Assembly (NCBI GenBank): GCA_964406575.1
Contig: CAYOSH010000037.1
Span: 1-35,944, forward strand
Origin: WTAW01 sp964406575
Lineage (GTDB): Bacteria; Acidobacteriota; Aminicenantia; Aminicenantales; Aminicenantaceae
Length of the DNA: 35,944 nucleotides
Direction of reading: 5' to 3'
Under the pieces are notes generated by a model. It made no database searches. It worked only from the letters and a program-made list of their open reading frames with translations, and was not told where the DNA came from. Below are positions 8,469-16,980 of this stretch, piece by piece; positions within the stretch are counted from its first letter, which is position 1; each line of letters opens with the position of its first letter. Position numbers and translations under genes: made by a program.

Positions 8469-9400
8469 AAAAAACAGCAAGATACTTCTTGGCTCTTTTT
8501 ATCATCATTTCCATAAATTTCTTTTTGCCCCGGTTCATGCCCGGCGATCCCATCACAAACCTTATGGGCGAGGACGCTATCGTCAGCCAGGAATCGATAG
8601 ATGCGCTCAAAATAGAGTTAGGACTCGACAAACCCCTGCTTGTTCAATACATGAACTACTGGAAGAATCTGATCCGTTTGGACCTCGGACACTCCTACCA
8701 CTTTCATACAGAAGTCGCTCAGATCATCGCCTCCAAGATGCTCTGGACTACGGCCCTTGTCGGCCTTTCCATTCTCCTCGGGACGTTTCTCGGAGCCATT
8801 CTCGGTGCACTCTCCGGATGGGGGACAAACGATCTCAAGAGCAAAACCCTGACTTCATTCTTTCTTTGGATCTACTGCACACCTCCATTTTTTCTGTCGC
8901 TCGTCACCCTCTATGTGTTCGCCTTCAAGTTCGGTATCTTCCCTATGCGAGGTTTCTACGAGACAGGGACATTTGCCGATATCGCCAAGCATTTCTTCCT
9001 TCCGGTGTTGGTGTTGTCGCTTTTTCTGGCATCCCGGAACTACATGATCATGCGGGGCAGCGTTATCCAGGAGAAAGGGAAACTCTACATCCTTTATGCG
9101 CGGGCCAAGGGCCTTTTCAGCCGAAGCATCCTCTTCCATCATGCCTTCAAAAACGCTTCGCTGCCCTTGATCACGCTCGTCGCTCTCGACATCGGGTTTA
9201 TCATCAGTGGGGCACTTTTTGTGGAGATCGTGTTCTCCATGAACGGCATGGGAACCCTGATATTCGATGCGCTCCTGGCCAGGGATTATCCTGTGTTGCA
9301 GGGCGTTTTTCTTATTATCACTGTGATGGTTGTGCTGGCGAACTTTCTCGCCGACACCATCTATGGGATCATCGACCCGAGAGTTAGGGGGCAGGGATGA
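8465..9400 (+). CDS. Peptide ABC transporter permease, DppB type
   Basis: A 311-residue inner-membrane subunit, standard length for DppB/OppB. The N-terminus FFLPRFMPGDPITNLMG and the segment LVQYMNYWKNLIRLDLGHS are family hallmarks, and the EAA coupling loop is ARAKGLFSRSILFHHAFKNA. The gene starts with GTG overlapping the binding-protein stop by four bases and ends overlapping the next permease by four (ATGA), so it is translationally coupled on both sides. Confidence 0.92.
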   Translation: MKKTARYFLALFIIISINFFLPRFMPGDPITNLMGEDAIVSQESIDALKIELGLDKPLLVQYMNYWKNLIRLDLGHSYHFHTEVAQIIASKMLWTTALVGLSILLGTFLGAILGALSGWGTNDLKSKTLTSFFLWIYCTPPFFLSLVTLYVFAFKFGIFPMRGFYETGTFADIAKHFFLPVLVLSLFLASRNYMIMRGSVIQEKGKLYILYARAKGLFSRSILFHHAFKNASLPLITLVALDIGFIISGALFVEIVFSMNGMGTLIFDALLARDYPVLQGVFLIITVMVVLANFLADTIYGIIDPRVRGQG

Positions 9401-10248
9401 GAAAAGCCGCATCTCCTCGCCAATATGGATCTGCACAAAAGAAGAGACTCACTCCTCTACTGGGCGCTGTTCTTTTTTTAGTGTTTCTTATATTAGCCCT
9501 ATGCGCCAATATTATCGCACCTCATGACCCCTGGGAGCGGTTTGACCCTTACCTTCGGCCCAGTGCGGAACACTGGCTCGGGACCAATGACCTGGGTCAC
9601 GACATCCTCTCCGAGCTCATTTACGGTTCCAGAGTTTCTCTCCTCGTGGGGCTGGGTGCCGCTGTGCTAGCGACAGCCATCGGCCTCTGTGTCGGACTTT
9701 TCGCAGGCTATTACAAGGGAGTCGCAGACGAGATCCTGATGGGAATCACTGATGTGTTTTTAATGATCCCCCGGATTCCTTTGATCATCTTACTTGCAGC
9801 TTTTCTCAAACCCAGTTTCTGGATCATCGCCCTCGTCATCGGTTTTTTGTGGTGGACATCCACAGCCCGTGTCGTCCGGTCCAAATCACTCCAGGTCAGC
9901 GAGATGAATTTTGTTCTCAGTTCCAAATGTCTGGGTTTTTCGGACAGGCACATCATCTTCACCGATATTTTCCCCAACATCATCCAGATCGTCATCCCTA
10001 AATTTATGCTCACTGTGGCAGCAGCGATGATCACAGAAGCTTCGCTCTCTTTCCTGGGCCTCGGCGACCCATCCATGAAAAGCTGGGGAATGATGATCAA
10101 TTATGCTTTCACAAAGGGAGGGCTCATCAATGCCATGTGGTGGTGGTTCATTCCTCCGGGGTTGTGTATCACGTTCTTTGTCTATTCGGTCGTTCTTATG
10201 AGTTTTTCTTTCGAAGAGAAAGAACAGGCTTCAATGGGGATAAGCTGA
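9397..10248 (+). CDS. Peptide ABC transporter permease, DppC type
   Basis: A 283-residue second permease. The conserved DppC opening HDPWERFDPYLRPSAEHWLG followed by TNDLGHDILSELIYGSRVSL is visible, with the EAA loop in SSKCLGFSDRHIIFTDIFPN and six hydrophobic segments. It pairs with the DppB-like subunit to form the channel. It overlaps the upstream gene by four bases and is followed three bases later by the first ATPase. Confidence 0.92.
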   Translation: MRKAASPRQYGSAQKKRLTPLLGAVLFLVFLILALCANIIAPHDPWERFDPYLRPSAEHWLGTNDLGHDILSELIYGSRVSLLVGLGAAVLATAIGLCVGLFAGYYKGVADEILMGITDVFLMIPRIPLIILLAAFLKPSFWIIALVIGFLWWTSTARVVRSKSLQVSEMNFVLSSKCLGFSDRHIIFTDIFPNIIQIVIPKFMLTVAAAMITEASLSFLGLGDPSMKSWGMMINYAFTKGGLINAMWWWFIPPGLCITFFVYSVVLMSFSFEEKEQASMGIS

Positions 10249-10251
10249 GCA

Positions 10252-11190
10252 ATGAGCTGTTTACACATTCAAAATTTAACAGTCACATTCGAAACTTCGA
10301 TAGGCACGGTGGTGGCTGTGGATGATGTCTCGTTCGACCACGAGTCCAAGGAAACGCTGGCCCTTGTGGGAGAAACAGGCTGTGGCAAATCCGTCATCGC
10401 CAGTTCTATATTAAAATTGCTCCCCGATAATGCCAGTTGGTGCGGGGAGATCCTCTATGAGGGCAGAGATCTTCTCCGGCTTTCCGAGAGAGAGCTGGCC
10501 GATATCAGGGGGCAAGAGATTTCGATCATCTTTCAAAATCCGACCCTGGCCTTAAATCCCGTGTATCGAATCGGCGATCAAATCACTGAGCTGTTCAGGG
10601 TCCACAAAACGGCCTCATCCAAAGAATCCCAGGGATATGTGATGTCTCTGCTCAAGAGGATGGGATTTAAAGATGCGGAACAAAATTTTCACATGTACCC
10701 TTTTCAGTTCTCTGAAGGGATGAATCAGCGGGTCCTGATAGCGCTGGCACTGGCTCTCCATCCGAAAATTATTATTGCTGACGAGCCGACAAAGGGGCTA
10801 GATGACCGGTTGAAAGAGGACATACTGAACGAGCTTATGAAGATCAAGAAAGAGAAAGAGTCATCTCTATTCCTGATCACGCATGATTTTGATGCCGCTC
10901 AAAAAATCGCGGACCGAGTGGCTCTCATGTACTGCGGCCAGATCGTGGAGATCGCTCTCTCTCCAGAATTTTTTACCAGGCCTTTTCATCCCTATGCCCG
11001 GGCGCTTCTGAGGAGTCTTCCCGCACAGGGTTTTATGCCGATCCCCGGAGCTTCGCCATCGATGATTGCTCCTCCCGGAGGCTGTCGATTCCATCCCAGA
11101 TGTGCGGAGAGGTTGGAGGTGTGCAGGCGCGAGGAGCCTCCGCCGATAACAAAATCAGGAAGGACTATCCAATGTCATCTTTATCGTTGA
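10252..11190 (+). CDS. Peptide ABC transporter ATPase, DppD/OppD type
   Basis: A 312-residue ATPase. Walker A is GETGCGKS (40-47), the Q-loop IIFQNP (93-98), Walker B IIIADEPT (173-180) and the switch histidine H211. The signature loop reads FSEGMNQ (153-159) where the family has LSGGM(R/N)Q, so the second residue of the GG pair is Glu. The C-terminal oligopeptide-transporter domain is complete with four cysteines (278, 284, 291, 308) that bind an Fe-S cluster in studied OppD/DppD proteins. It follows the permease by three bases and overlaps the next ATPase by 19. Confidence 0.9.
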   Translation: MSCLHIQNLTVTFETSIGTVVAVDDVSFDHESKETLALVGETGCGKSVIASSILKLLPDNASWCGEILYEGRDLLRLSERELADIRGQEISIIFQNPTLALNPVYRIGDQITELFRVHKTASSKESQGYVMSLLKRMGFKDAEQNFHMYPFQFSEGMNQRVLIALALALHPKIIIADEPTKGLDDRLKEDILNELMKIKKEKESSLFLITHDFDAAQKIADRVALMYCGQIVEIALSPEFFTRPFHPYARALLRSLPAQGFMPIPGASPSMIAPPGGCRFHPRCAERLEVCRREEPPPITKSGRTIQCHLYR

Positions 11191-11873
11191 AAGCGGAAAA
11201 AATTTCGAAAGCCTATGGGCACGGGAGATCCCACAAAAAGAGAAAATATGTCTTCGAGGATATCTCATTCGAGGTGCAGAGAGGAGAAACTCTGGGCATC
11301 ATGGGCGAATCAGGCGCAGGAAAGACCACTTTGGGAAAGATCGTGGCTGGGATCGAAAAAGCGACGGGTGGCGAGATCTTCTTTGCAGGAAACAAAATTG
11401 ATAAGCTGGGCAAAGCAGAGTATTCCCGATTCCGGAAGAAGGTCCAGATCGTCTTTCAGAACGCGGAAGGATCCCTCAACCCCAAAAAAACAGTAGAGAA
11501 AAGCTTCCAACAAGTTCTGAACTTGATCGGAATCCCCACGGAAAAAAGAGGCGCTGTTCTGCTCGAAATACTCCAGACAGTCGGTCTATCTGAGGACCTT
11601 CTTTGCCGGTATCCCCATCAGCTTTCCGGGGGGCAGAACCAGAAGGTGGCGCTGGGACGGGTGCTGCTTCTGGAGCCGGATTTTATCATCCTCGATGAGC
11701 CGACATCTGCCCTGGATATATCGGTGCAAGCACAGATCCTTCATCTGCTGAAAGATTGGCAAGAACAGAAAGATGTCGGCTATATTTGGATATCGCACGA
11801 GCGAGAGATCGTCAGCTTCATGGCCGACAGAATAGCTGTTCTGGAAGAGGGCCGGCTAACCTTCACACCATAA
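11172..11873 (+). CDS. Peptide ABC transporter ATPase, compact DppF/OppF type
   Basis: A 233-residue ATPase. The open frame extends upstream to 11100, but the ATG at 11172 is chosen because GGAAGGA lies about seven bases before it and the protein then begins with a normal first strand (MSSLSLKAEKISKAYG). Walker A is GESGAGKT (45-52), Q-loop VFQNAEGSLNP, signature LSGGQ (151-155), Walker B FIILDEPTSALD. It stops right after the nucleotide-binding domain, lacking the C-terminal peptide-transporter extension and cysteines found in the partner ATPase. It closes the five-gene operon. Confidence 0.9.
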   Translation: MSSLSLKAEKISKAYGHGRSHKKRKYVFEDISFEVQRGETLGIMGESGAGKTTLGKIVAGIEKATGGEIFFAGNKIDKLGKAEYSRFRKKVQIVFQNAEGSLNPKKTVEKSFQQVLNLIGIPTEKRGAVLLEILQTVGLSEDLLCRYPHQLSGGQNQKVALGRVLLLEPDFIILDEPTSALDISVQAQILHLLKDWQEQKDVGYIWISHEREIVSFMADRIAVLEEGRLTFTP

Positions 11874-12261
11874 TCGAAAATCATAAAAATCACGAAGAGA
11901 CGGACTAGACGAACGGATCCAGTGAATAAACGGGGAGGGATGATTCTATATCCAAAAGCGGGGCGTCGAGGAGGCGACATGGGTGGGCAACAATGTGTGG
12001 GATTCCATGATTTTGTTGGCATAGGGCGTCAATAGAATCATCCCCTTCAAACCTCGGCTTTTCAGCCGAAACCATCTTCGGCTCTAATAAAGACGTATTA
12101 GAAAATATATAAATAGATAAAGAGATGTCAAGCAATAAATAAATTAAACAAGTAGTTTACGTTCGATGCGAAGAATTCTTGCGGATCTGAAACGACCTTC
12201 GATAAGGGAAAAGGCTGCGATCTTTGGCTACCTTTGATGGATATGAAGATGTGGTCTTGGA
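11874..12261. other. Intergenic region with inverted repeats
   Basis: No gene is supported in 388 bases. It contains a perfect 13-bp inverted repeat pair (11937-11949 and 12032-12044), a small hairpin TCGGCT-TTTC-AGCCGA at 12054-12069, an AT-rich block around 12080-12150, and at 12195-12228 a degraded direct copy of the end of the methyltransferase gene. Confidence 0.6.
11937..12044. repeat. 108-bp segment bounded by perfect 13-bp inverted repeats
   Basis: GGGATGATTCTAT at 11937-11949 and its exact complement ATAGAATCATCCC at 12032-12044. The inner sequence carries GGGCGTC twice (11961-11967, 12024-12030). No transposase and no clear target duplication are visible; it may be a miniature mobile element or the remnant of one. 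Confidence 0.5.
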
Positions 12262-12297
12262 TTACCTTCGATAAAGGTAAATGCTGTGCTCTTTGCC
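12195..12297. repeat. Imperfect direct repeat across the 3' end of the methyltransferase gene
   Basis: 12195-12228 matches 12264-12297 at 28 of 34 positions, 69 bases apart (23 codons). The right copy encodes the last residues and stop of the methyltransferase; the left copy lies beyond the stop and would read RSLFPYRR in place of HSIYLYRR. It looks like an old partial duplication of the gene end. Confidence 0.5.
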
Positions 12298-13179
12298 GTC
12301 TTCGGCTTTGAAAGAGACATAGTCGACGAGTTTATTTTCCCAGCGCTCGATGGCGTAGTTGTGTGTGAGAACATATGTGCCGAGGCTGAGTTGTCTTTCC
12401 AGATGAGGCCGCATTAGCTCGTTGGACTCTATCAGGAGATACATCGTAACCACAGTGGCTTCTGAAAGATTCGCCTTTATCGCATCCTCCATGCGAAATG
12501 TGACAAGCTCTTCCACTCCAGCTTCCTTGGCGCTGGCGATGGATTTGTTCACCAATTGAGAGTCGAGTTCGATCCCAACGGCATGTATACCATATTTTTT
12601 TGCGGCGGCGATCACGATCCTTCCGTCTCCGCTTCCGATATCGTAGAGAATATCATCCTGATCCAGATCTGCCATTTCGAGCATCTTGTCCACCACTGAC
12701 ATAGGCGTCCCAAGATAAGGCGCAAGATCAGCCGCATCGGTTCTGCCGTGTGACCCTTTGAAGAGATCCAGCATGCCGTTTTCATCATAACGGAAAGAAT
12801 TCGCCGTGCCTGGCTCTATGCGGTATGTCAATTCTTCGTCGCCATGCATAAAGGTGATATCCAGGGCAACATCGCCCAGGTAGCGGTGAATTTCACCCTT
12901 TGCAAGACTCCTTTCCCCCGATTCACCGGTTGACCTTGCCTCCTGAAATGTGTAGTTGACCGTTTCTTTGGTGACGTTGCGAATTGTTATTTCCTTTTTT
13001 CCCTGGATGGTCGCTGGGATCGGATCTCTTTGAGTAGAGTCTATAGTGCATACGAGACTCGCACCAGAAATCTCTGAGGAAATGCATAAAGGCAGGACAA
13101 CCAAAACACAAAAAACAACATATATAACATGAGTAATTTTATGAAAAATACTCAATTTATCACAAACCCTTATTTCCAC
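12262..13179 (-). CDS. Exported class I SAM methyltransferase (FAM173/ATPSCKMT-like)
   Basis: A 305-residue protein starting with GTG (an internal TTG at the ninth codon is possible). Residues 15-40 are a hydrophobic export signal or anchor. Residues 41-135 form a small beta-rich domain. Residues 155-300 form a methyltransferase domain introduced by LGTPMSVVDKMLEMA, with SAM motif YDIGSGDGRIVIAAA (D180 onward), acidic residue E204 and MED at 230-232. Its closest known theme is the FAM173/ATPSCKMT lysine methyltransferase group. A SAM-dependent enzyme behind a signal sequence is odd because SAM is cytoplasmic; it may be membrane anchored facing inward. It lies 42 bases after the thioesterase gene. 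Confidence 0.75.
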   Translation of the reverse strand: MEIRVCDKLSIFHKITHVIYVVFCVLVVLPLCISSEISGASLVCTIDSTQRDPIPATIQGKKEITIRNVTKETVNYTFQEARSTGESGERSLAKGEIHRYLGDVALDITFMHGDEELTYRIEPGTANSFRYDENGMLDLFKGSHGRTDAADLAPYLGTPMSVVDKMLEMADLDQDDILYDIGSGDGRIVIAAAKKYGIHAVGIELDSQLVNKSIASAKEAGVEELVTFRMEDAIKANLSEATVVTMYLLIESNELMRPHLERQLSLGTYVLTHNYAIERWENKLVDYVSFKAEDGKEHSIYLYRR

Positions 13180-13221
13180 AAAGCTGAGCAGATGTCGCTC
13201 TATTTCGCTGAGCAGTCTTCT

Positions 13222-13650
13222 CTATATTATCATACAGATGTCTTTCACCACCTGAGGGAGTGGCCTGATCTTTTTGGCTTTGTAGTCGAAGCACACCATG
13301 CCTGTTTCGACCAGTGCAATTTTTTGGCCGTCATTTGCCCGGCTGATCCTGTAGAAAAGGCGGAAGCCGCTTTTAGAAGGTTCGCCAGCGGCAACGTCAA
13401 TGTTCAGAACATCTCCCGCGAATGCCTCGCCTTGATATAGGATGGCCGCATCTCCCATGGTGAGGGACACTCCTCCGCAGTCGACCTCCGAGAGGCTGTG
13501 GCTCGAAAGAAAGGCCACGCGGGCTTCGTGGATGAGTGAAAGCAAACTGTCGTTTCCGAGATGTCCTCCATAATTCAGGTCTGTGACCCTGACAGAAATC
13601 CCGATCCGGAATGGATATTGCTCCAGAGATTTAAGTTTAAGCCGTGGCAT
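13222..13650 (-). CDS. Hot-dog fold acyl-CoA thioesterase (4HBT family)
   Basis: A 142-residue single hot-dog domain, normal for the YbgC/FcbC group. The active-site region is VTDLNYGGHLGNDSLLSLIH followed by EARVAFL, with the catalytic Asp at position 24 in place of the usual D-x-N-x-H pattern variant. It probably hydrolyses an acyl-CoA or acyl-ACP. AAGGAAAAT lies seven bases upstream of the ATG. The ABC ATPase gene is 76 bases upstream on the same strand and the methyltransferase follows, so they may be cotranscribed. Confidence 0.85.
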   Translation of the reverse strand: MPRLKLKSLEQYPFRIGISVRVTDLNYGGHLGNDSLLSLIHEARVAFLSSHSLSEVDCGGVSLTMGDAAILYQGEAFAGDVLNIDVAAGEPSKSGFRLFYRISRANDGQKIALVETGMVCFDYKAKKIRPLPQVVKDICMII

Positions 13651-13726
13651 GATTCTATTTTCCTTTATAATTTAACTCTTTAGCATTTGGCAATTTTTAA
13701 GTTTAACAATTCCGTATTATTACAGT

Positions 13727-14386
13727 TTATCTCTCTAGAATTCCTTTCGGCTCTATCATTCCCTTCGCTAAATGATCCAAAAAAGCAGATTTTTTCTCGG
13801 AATCGACGGGAAGGTTTGGATAGTGGAGAGCTCTTCCGTTTTTGATGGTTATGGCCTGGGTTGTTAATTCGGCAAATGGCTCGAGGGTATGAGAGACGAC
13901 CACCACGACAGCCCCCTCATCCACATGGCGCTTGACCCAGGTTAGAATATCATCCTGGATCATTCTGTCCATTCCCTCCAAAGGCTCATCCAGAAGAATA
14001 TTTCGGGGAGTGCCAATGAGAGCTGCGGCGAACACAGCGCGCCGGCGCTGTCCGAGGGAGAGTTCGCGCACAGTGCGGGAAGCCACTTCGTGGAGGCCAA
14101 AAAATTTGAGCGCATCCTTACCTTTATCTAAGGGCTCATCGCGCAGCCGACAGACCAGATTGAGAATTTCACGGATCGTTGCGTAAGGAGTGAGGTCGGG
14201 GTGTTCGGGCACATAGGCCAAATCTTTGCGTGCCTTCACTTCACTCTGCCAGAGGTCGTAGCCATCGATAGAGATCGAGCCGGTGTCTGGCTTTTCTACC
14301 CCCGAAGCCAGTTTTAAAAGAGTGCTTTTTCCGCACCCGTTCGGTCCCAAGAGCATGGTGAGACCGGGCTGGAATTCCAGGTCGAT
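13727..14386 (-). CDS. ABC transporter ATP-binding protein, 5' end in gap
   Basis: 219 residues are visible; about 25 N-terminal residues fall in the N gap. Reading is open from 14386: LEFQPGLTMLLGPNGCGKST is Walker A. The Q-loop region is VPEHPDLTPYATIREIL, which resembles ABC-2 and heme-exporter type ATPases, the signature is LSLGQRRR (a weakly degenerate LSGGQ), Walker B is NILLDEPLEGMD, and the switch histidine is in VVVSHT. It is short and ends soon after the ATPase domain. It almost certainly pairs with the membrane protein encoded just upstream across the gap. Confidence 0.85.
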   Translation of the reverse strand: MDLEFQPGLTMLLGPNGCGKSTLLKLASGVEKPDTGSISIDGYDLWQSEVKARKDLAYVPEHPDLTPYATIREILNLVCRLRDEPLDKGKDALKFFGLHEVASRTVRELSLGQRRRAVFAAALIGTPRNILLDEPLEGMDRMIQDDILTWVKRHVDEGAVVVVVSHTLEPFAELTTQAITIKNGRALHYPNLPVDSEKKSAFLDHLAKGMIEPKGILER

Positions 14387-14486
14387 NNNNNNNNNNNNNN
14401 NNNNNNNNNNNNNNNNNNNNNNNNNNNNNNNNNNNNNNNNNNNNNNNNNNNNNNNNNNNNNNNNNNNNNNNNNNNNNNNNNNNNNN
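14387..14486. other. Scaffold gap (100 N)
   Basis: Exactly 100 undetermined bases. It hides the end of the membrane protein gene and the start of the ATPase gene. Any open frame drawn through the N run is artificial: the ATPase frame and the downstream extension of the membrane protein frame differ. Confidence 0.98.
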
Positions 14487-15578
14487 CCACACAGCCCCCA
14501 ATCGATATTCGAATGCTCGCCTCACGGTGAGAGAGGCAAAAAACGCTAGGGGTGGAACACAAACACACAGGGGCCATATCGCTTGGACTTTGATGATGGC
14601 GACAAGAATGAGAATGGGAATGGCACTGAGACCTATGAGTGAAGCATCAGCGATGATCCGTTGTTTTGCAGTCCAGGGGAGCGATCGCGCCCATGGCCAG
14701 GGCGGTCTTCGGACAGCGAGAGCGTTTGCGACAAAGGCAGAGAACATGACCATAGATAGAGTGCCTCCAAAGATAACACCTCTGACTGTTTGATGAAAGG
14801 TGAGCGTGTTGTTGGAGAGGAACAGAGTTGTCAGGCCTAAAACAAAAAGAGCGGGCAGATAAGGGAAGAGAATTCTCAAACGGAGGGCCCGAAGGGCGAT
14901 GATCGCATTGGACAATGAACCGGGAAGGATGTCTTGAGAAATGCGGGATTTGCGGGATAGGACGAGTTTGTATGCTGGGGAATGCTTACGGGGGGCGGAT
15001 AGAGTGCCGGCTATTCGATCTGCAAAAATCAGGAGAATAATTGCGCTGATAAGGAATACTGTGTTCCCAGATGTTGAACAAACGCAGGCAGCAGCAGATA
15101 AGGGTTTGGCGAAAGAGTTGCGTTGCACAGGTAGGACACACAGCCCAGCGGCCAATCCCAAAATGGGCAAACCCGATAAATATAAAATGGGAGACACCTT
15201 AAAAACACGGAAGGCGATGAGAGCGAGTGCGGCCAGGACAAAAAGGACAGGAATTTGAGCGATTGAGATCGCGATGCCTGCTAATCGCCGATGCAACAGG
15301 CCGGTGGAGGGAAGGTGGCGGATCCAACTGTTGAGTCCGAGACAGACCCGGGGGGCAGCCATGGCTGCGACACTCAGGCTGAGGAGAGCGGAAACCAGCC
15401 CCATAAGGAGAGATCGCCTTTCGAGCAGGGCGGCAAAAACTGAGTTGAAAAGCTCTGGTCTCAGAATGTAGTAAGCGGCAAAAGCAACGGCCAGGATGGG
15501 GGCAAGCTTTCTGAGGGCTAAACGAGTGCCCACTCCCAGATGAAACAAAAAAAATGGCTTAAATGAATGTGCTCTCAT
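14487..15578 (-). CDS. Putative ABC transporter membrane protein, 3' end in gap
   Basis: 364 residues are visible, with roughly ten hydrophobic segments (for example LAPILAVAFAAYYIL, LMGLVSALLSLSVAAM, FVLAALALIAFRV, LFVLGLTTLFL, IPILILVAIIKV). I do not recognise a named family; the position directly upstream of an ATPase gene suggests the permease of an ABC-2-like exporter. The ATG at 15578 (MRAHSFKP) has AAGAGAG seven bases before it and is preferred to the ATG at 15611. Base composition is somewhat richer in G and C than neighbours. It is divergent from the sigma factor gene, with 90 bases between the starts. Confidence 0.7.
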
Positions 15579-15668
15579 CAGCTCTCTTCTATGGGGCTTA
15601 TACCAGAGCAAAAAATCGATGTCAACGGAAATGAGATATTCTACGTTATGATATATGATAAGAAGACA

Positions 15669-16253
15669 ATGAACGAGATAGCTCTAGTGCAATCAGCGCA
15701 GGAAGGCAGTGCGGATGCCTTTAAGACCTTGTTTGAAGATAACAAGCGGAGAATCCTCAATCTGGCCTACCAGTACACAAAAAACCTCGAGGATTCTGAA
15801 GACATTGTTCAAGACACGTTCATCAAGGCCTACCATTCGCTGCAAACATTCAATATCCGCGCGGACACCAACTTTTCTGCCTGGCTCTACCGTATCGGCA
15901 TCAACTGCAGCATCGACCACTTGAGGAGAAACAAGAAACAAAAGGACAATACCATGCCGACAGATGATATCGATGGCTTGAGCGATCCGACAGAGAGCAC
16001 GAATCCCCATAACTCCAGCCATAAACGCGAGGTGAGGGAGAAGCTCGAGCAAGTGCTCAACACCCTGACGAAGCGGCAGAGGATGATCTTCATCCTCAAG
16101 CACTACCAGGAATTGAGCATCAAAGAGATTGCCGAGTATATGAATTGTTCGGAGGGGAGCGTGAAAAAGCAGCTGTTCCGGGCCGTCTCGGTCATCAAAA
16201 AACACTTCAAATGTTTCTTACCGGAGAATCGCTATGAAATGCAAAAAGTGTAA
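15669..16253 (+). CDS. ECF-type RNA polymerase sigma factor
   Basis: A 194-residue sigma-70 family protein. Region 2 is visible as ILNLAYQYTKNLEDSEDIVQ followed by DTFIKAYHSLQTF and FSAWLYRIGIN; a variable linker runs at about 90-120; region 4 is LNTLTKRQRMIFILKHYQEL followed by SIKEIAEYMNCSEGSVKKQL. The frame opens at 15567, but the family normally begins a few residues before the ALVQSAQEG helix, so ATG 15669 is chosen (ATG 15648 is possible). Its stop overlaps the anti-sigma start by 20 bases, so the two are translationally coupled and surely form a sigma/anti-sigma pair. Confidence 0.9.
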   Translation: MNEIALVQSAQEGSADAFKTLFEDNKRRILNLAYQYTKNLEDSEDIVQDTFIKAYHSLQTFNIRADTNFSAWLYRIGINCSIDHLRRNKKQKDNTMPTDDIDGLSDPTESTNPHNSSHKREVREKLEQVLNTLTKRQRMIFILKHYQELSIKEIAEYMNCSEGSVKKQLFRAVSVIKKHFKCFLPENRYEMQKV

Positions 16254-16968
16254 AGACAACATCGTGCTCATGCTTTACGGTGAAATCACCGATAAAGAGA
16301 AAAGCGATGTGATGGAGCACATAAAGGAATGCCCAGACTGTGCCAAAGAATGGCAGAGCACAAAGGGTGTTTTCGCTCTGTTGGATGAGACAAAAGATGA
16401 AACCGCTCCCGAGGCAGACTGGGAGAAATGTTGGGGTGTCATCCAGACGGATATCACTGAGAAACCGCAACAAAAAAGCCGCAAAGAACGAAGATTTTAT
16501 GCGCTTCCGGGATGGGCTTATGCGGCGGCATCTCTGGTTGTAATCTTTGTGTTGGGCGTGCTCATCGGGAGGCATTGGATGACATCGGACACACAAACTG
16601 CGGCTGCGGTCCCCGGGATACAAAGCACGGATTCCTCAGAATACATCAAGCAAACGTTGAATGAACACTTTGACACTCTGAAACCGCTGCTTGTCGCGTA
16701 CGCCAATTATTCAGCGGAGGAGAACGGGAAAGAGACCGTCACTCTTGATAAGGAGATCGTGCAAAACCTTCTTATCCAAAACTATCTTTTGAAAAAACTG
16801 GTGGTAGAGTCCGATCCTTCGGCAAAAGAACTATTGGAAGATCTGGATCTTGTTTTGCGGGAGATCAAAAACATGCCCAGCGATGACAAGTGGGCTCATT
16901 CATCGATCAAAGAGCTCATTCAGGAGAGAGAAATACTCTTCAAAATGGATATTTTGAATACTCTATAG
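16234..16968 (+). CDS. Membrane anti-sigma factor with zinc finger (zf-HC2/ZAS)
   Basis: A 244-residue protein. The N-terminal domain has C3, C6 and the ZAS motif H29-x3-C33-x2-C36, the zinc site that holds the cognate ECF sigma factor. A single transmembrane helix spans about 93-113 (AYAAASLVVIFVLGVLIG), leaving a helical, charged extracytoplasmic domain of about 130 residues as the likely sensor. It overlaps the sigma gene by 20 bases and is followed 12 bases later by an exported HEAT-repeat protein. Redox or envelope stress could be the signal; the sequence does not say which. Confidence 0.88.
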   Translation: MKCKKCKDNIVLMLYGEITDKEKSDVMEHIKECPDCAKEWQSTKGVFALLDETKDETAPEADWEKCWGVIQTDITEKPQQKSRKERRFYALPGWAYAAASLVVIFVLGVLIGRHWMTSDTQTAAAVPGIQSTDSSEYIKQTLNEHFDTLKPLLVAYANYSAEENGKETVTLDKEIVQNLLIQNYLLKKLVVESDPSAKELLEDLDLVLREIKNMPSDDKWAHSSIKELIQEREILFKMDILNTL

Positions 16969-16980
16969 GGAGGTACAACA

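Noticed and set aside
13664..13693. TTGCCA-N18-TATAAA as promoter for the thioesterase gene
   Set aside because: The predicted transcript start would fall about seven bases from the ATG, overlapping the ribosome-binding site; cotranscription from upstream is likelier.
14241..15611. 456-residue frame running through the N gap
   Set aside because: The part after the gap is out of frame with the ATPase gene; only the portion up to 14487 is real coding sequence for the membrane protein.
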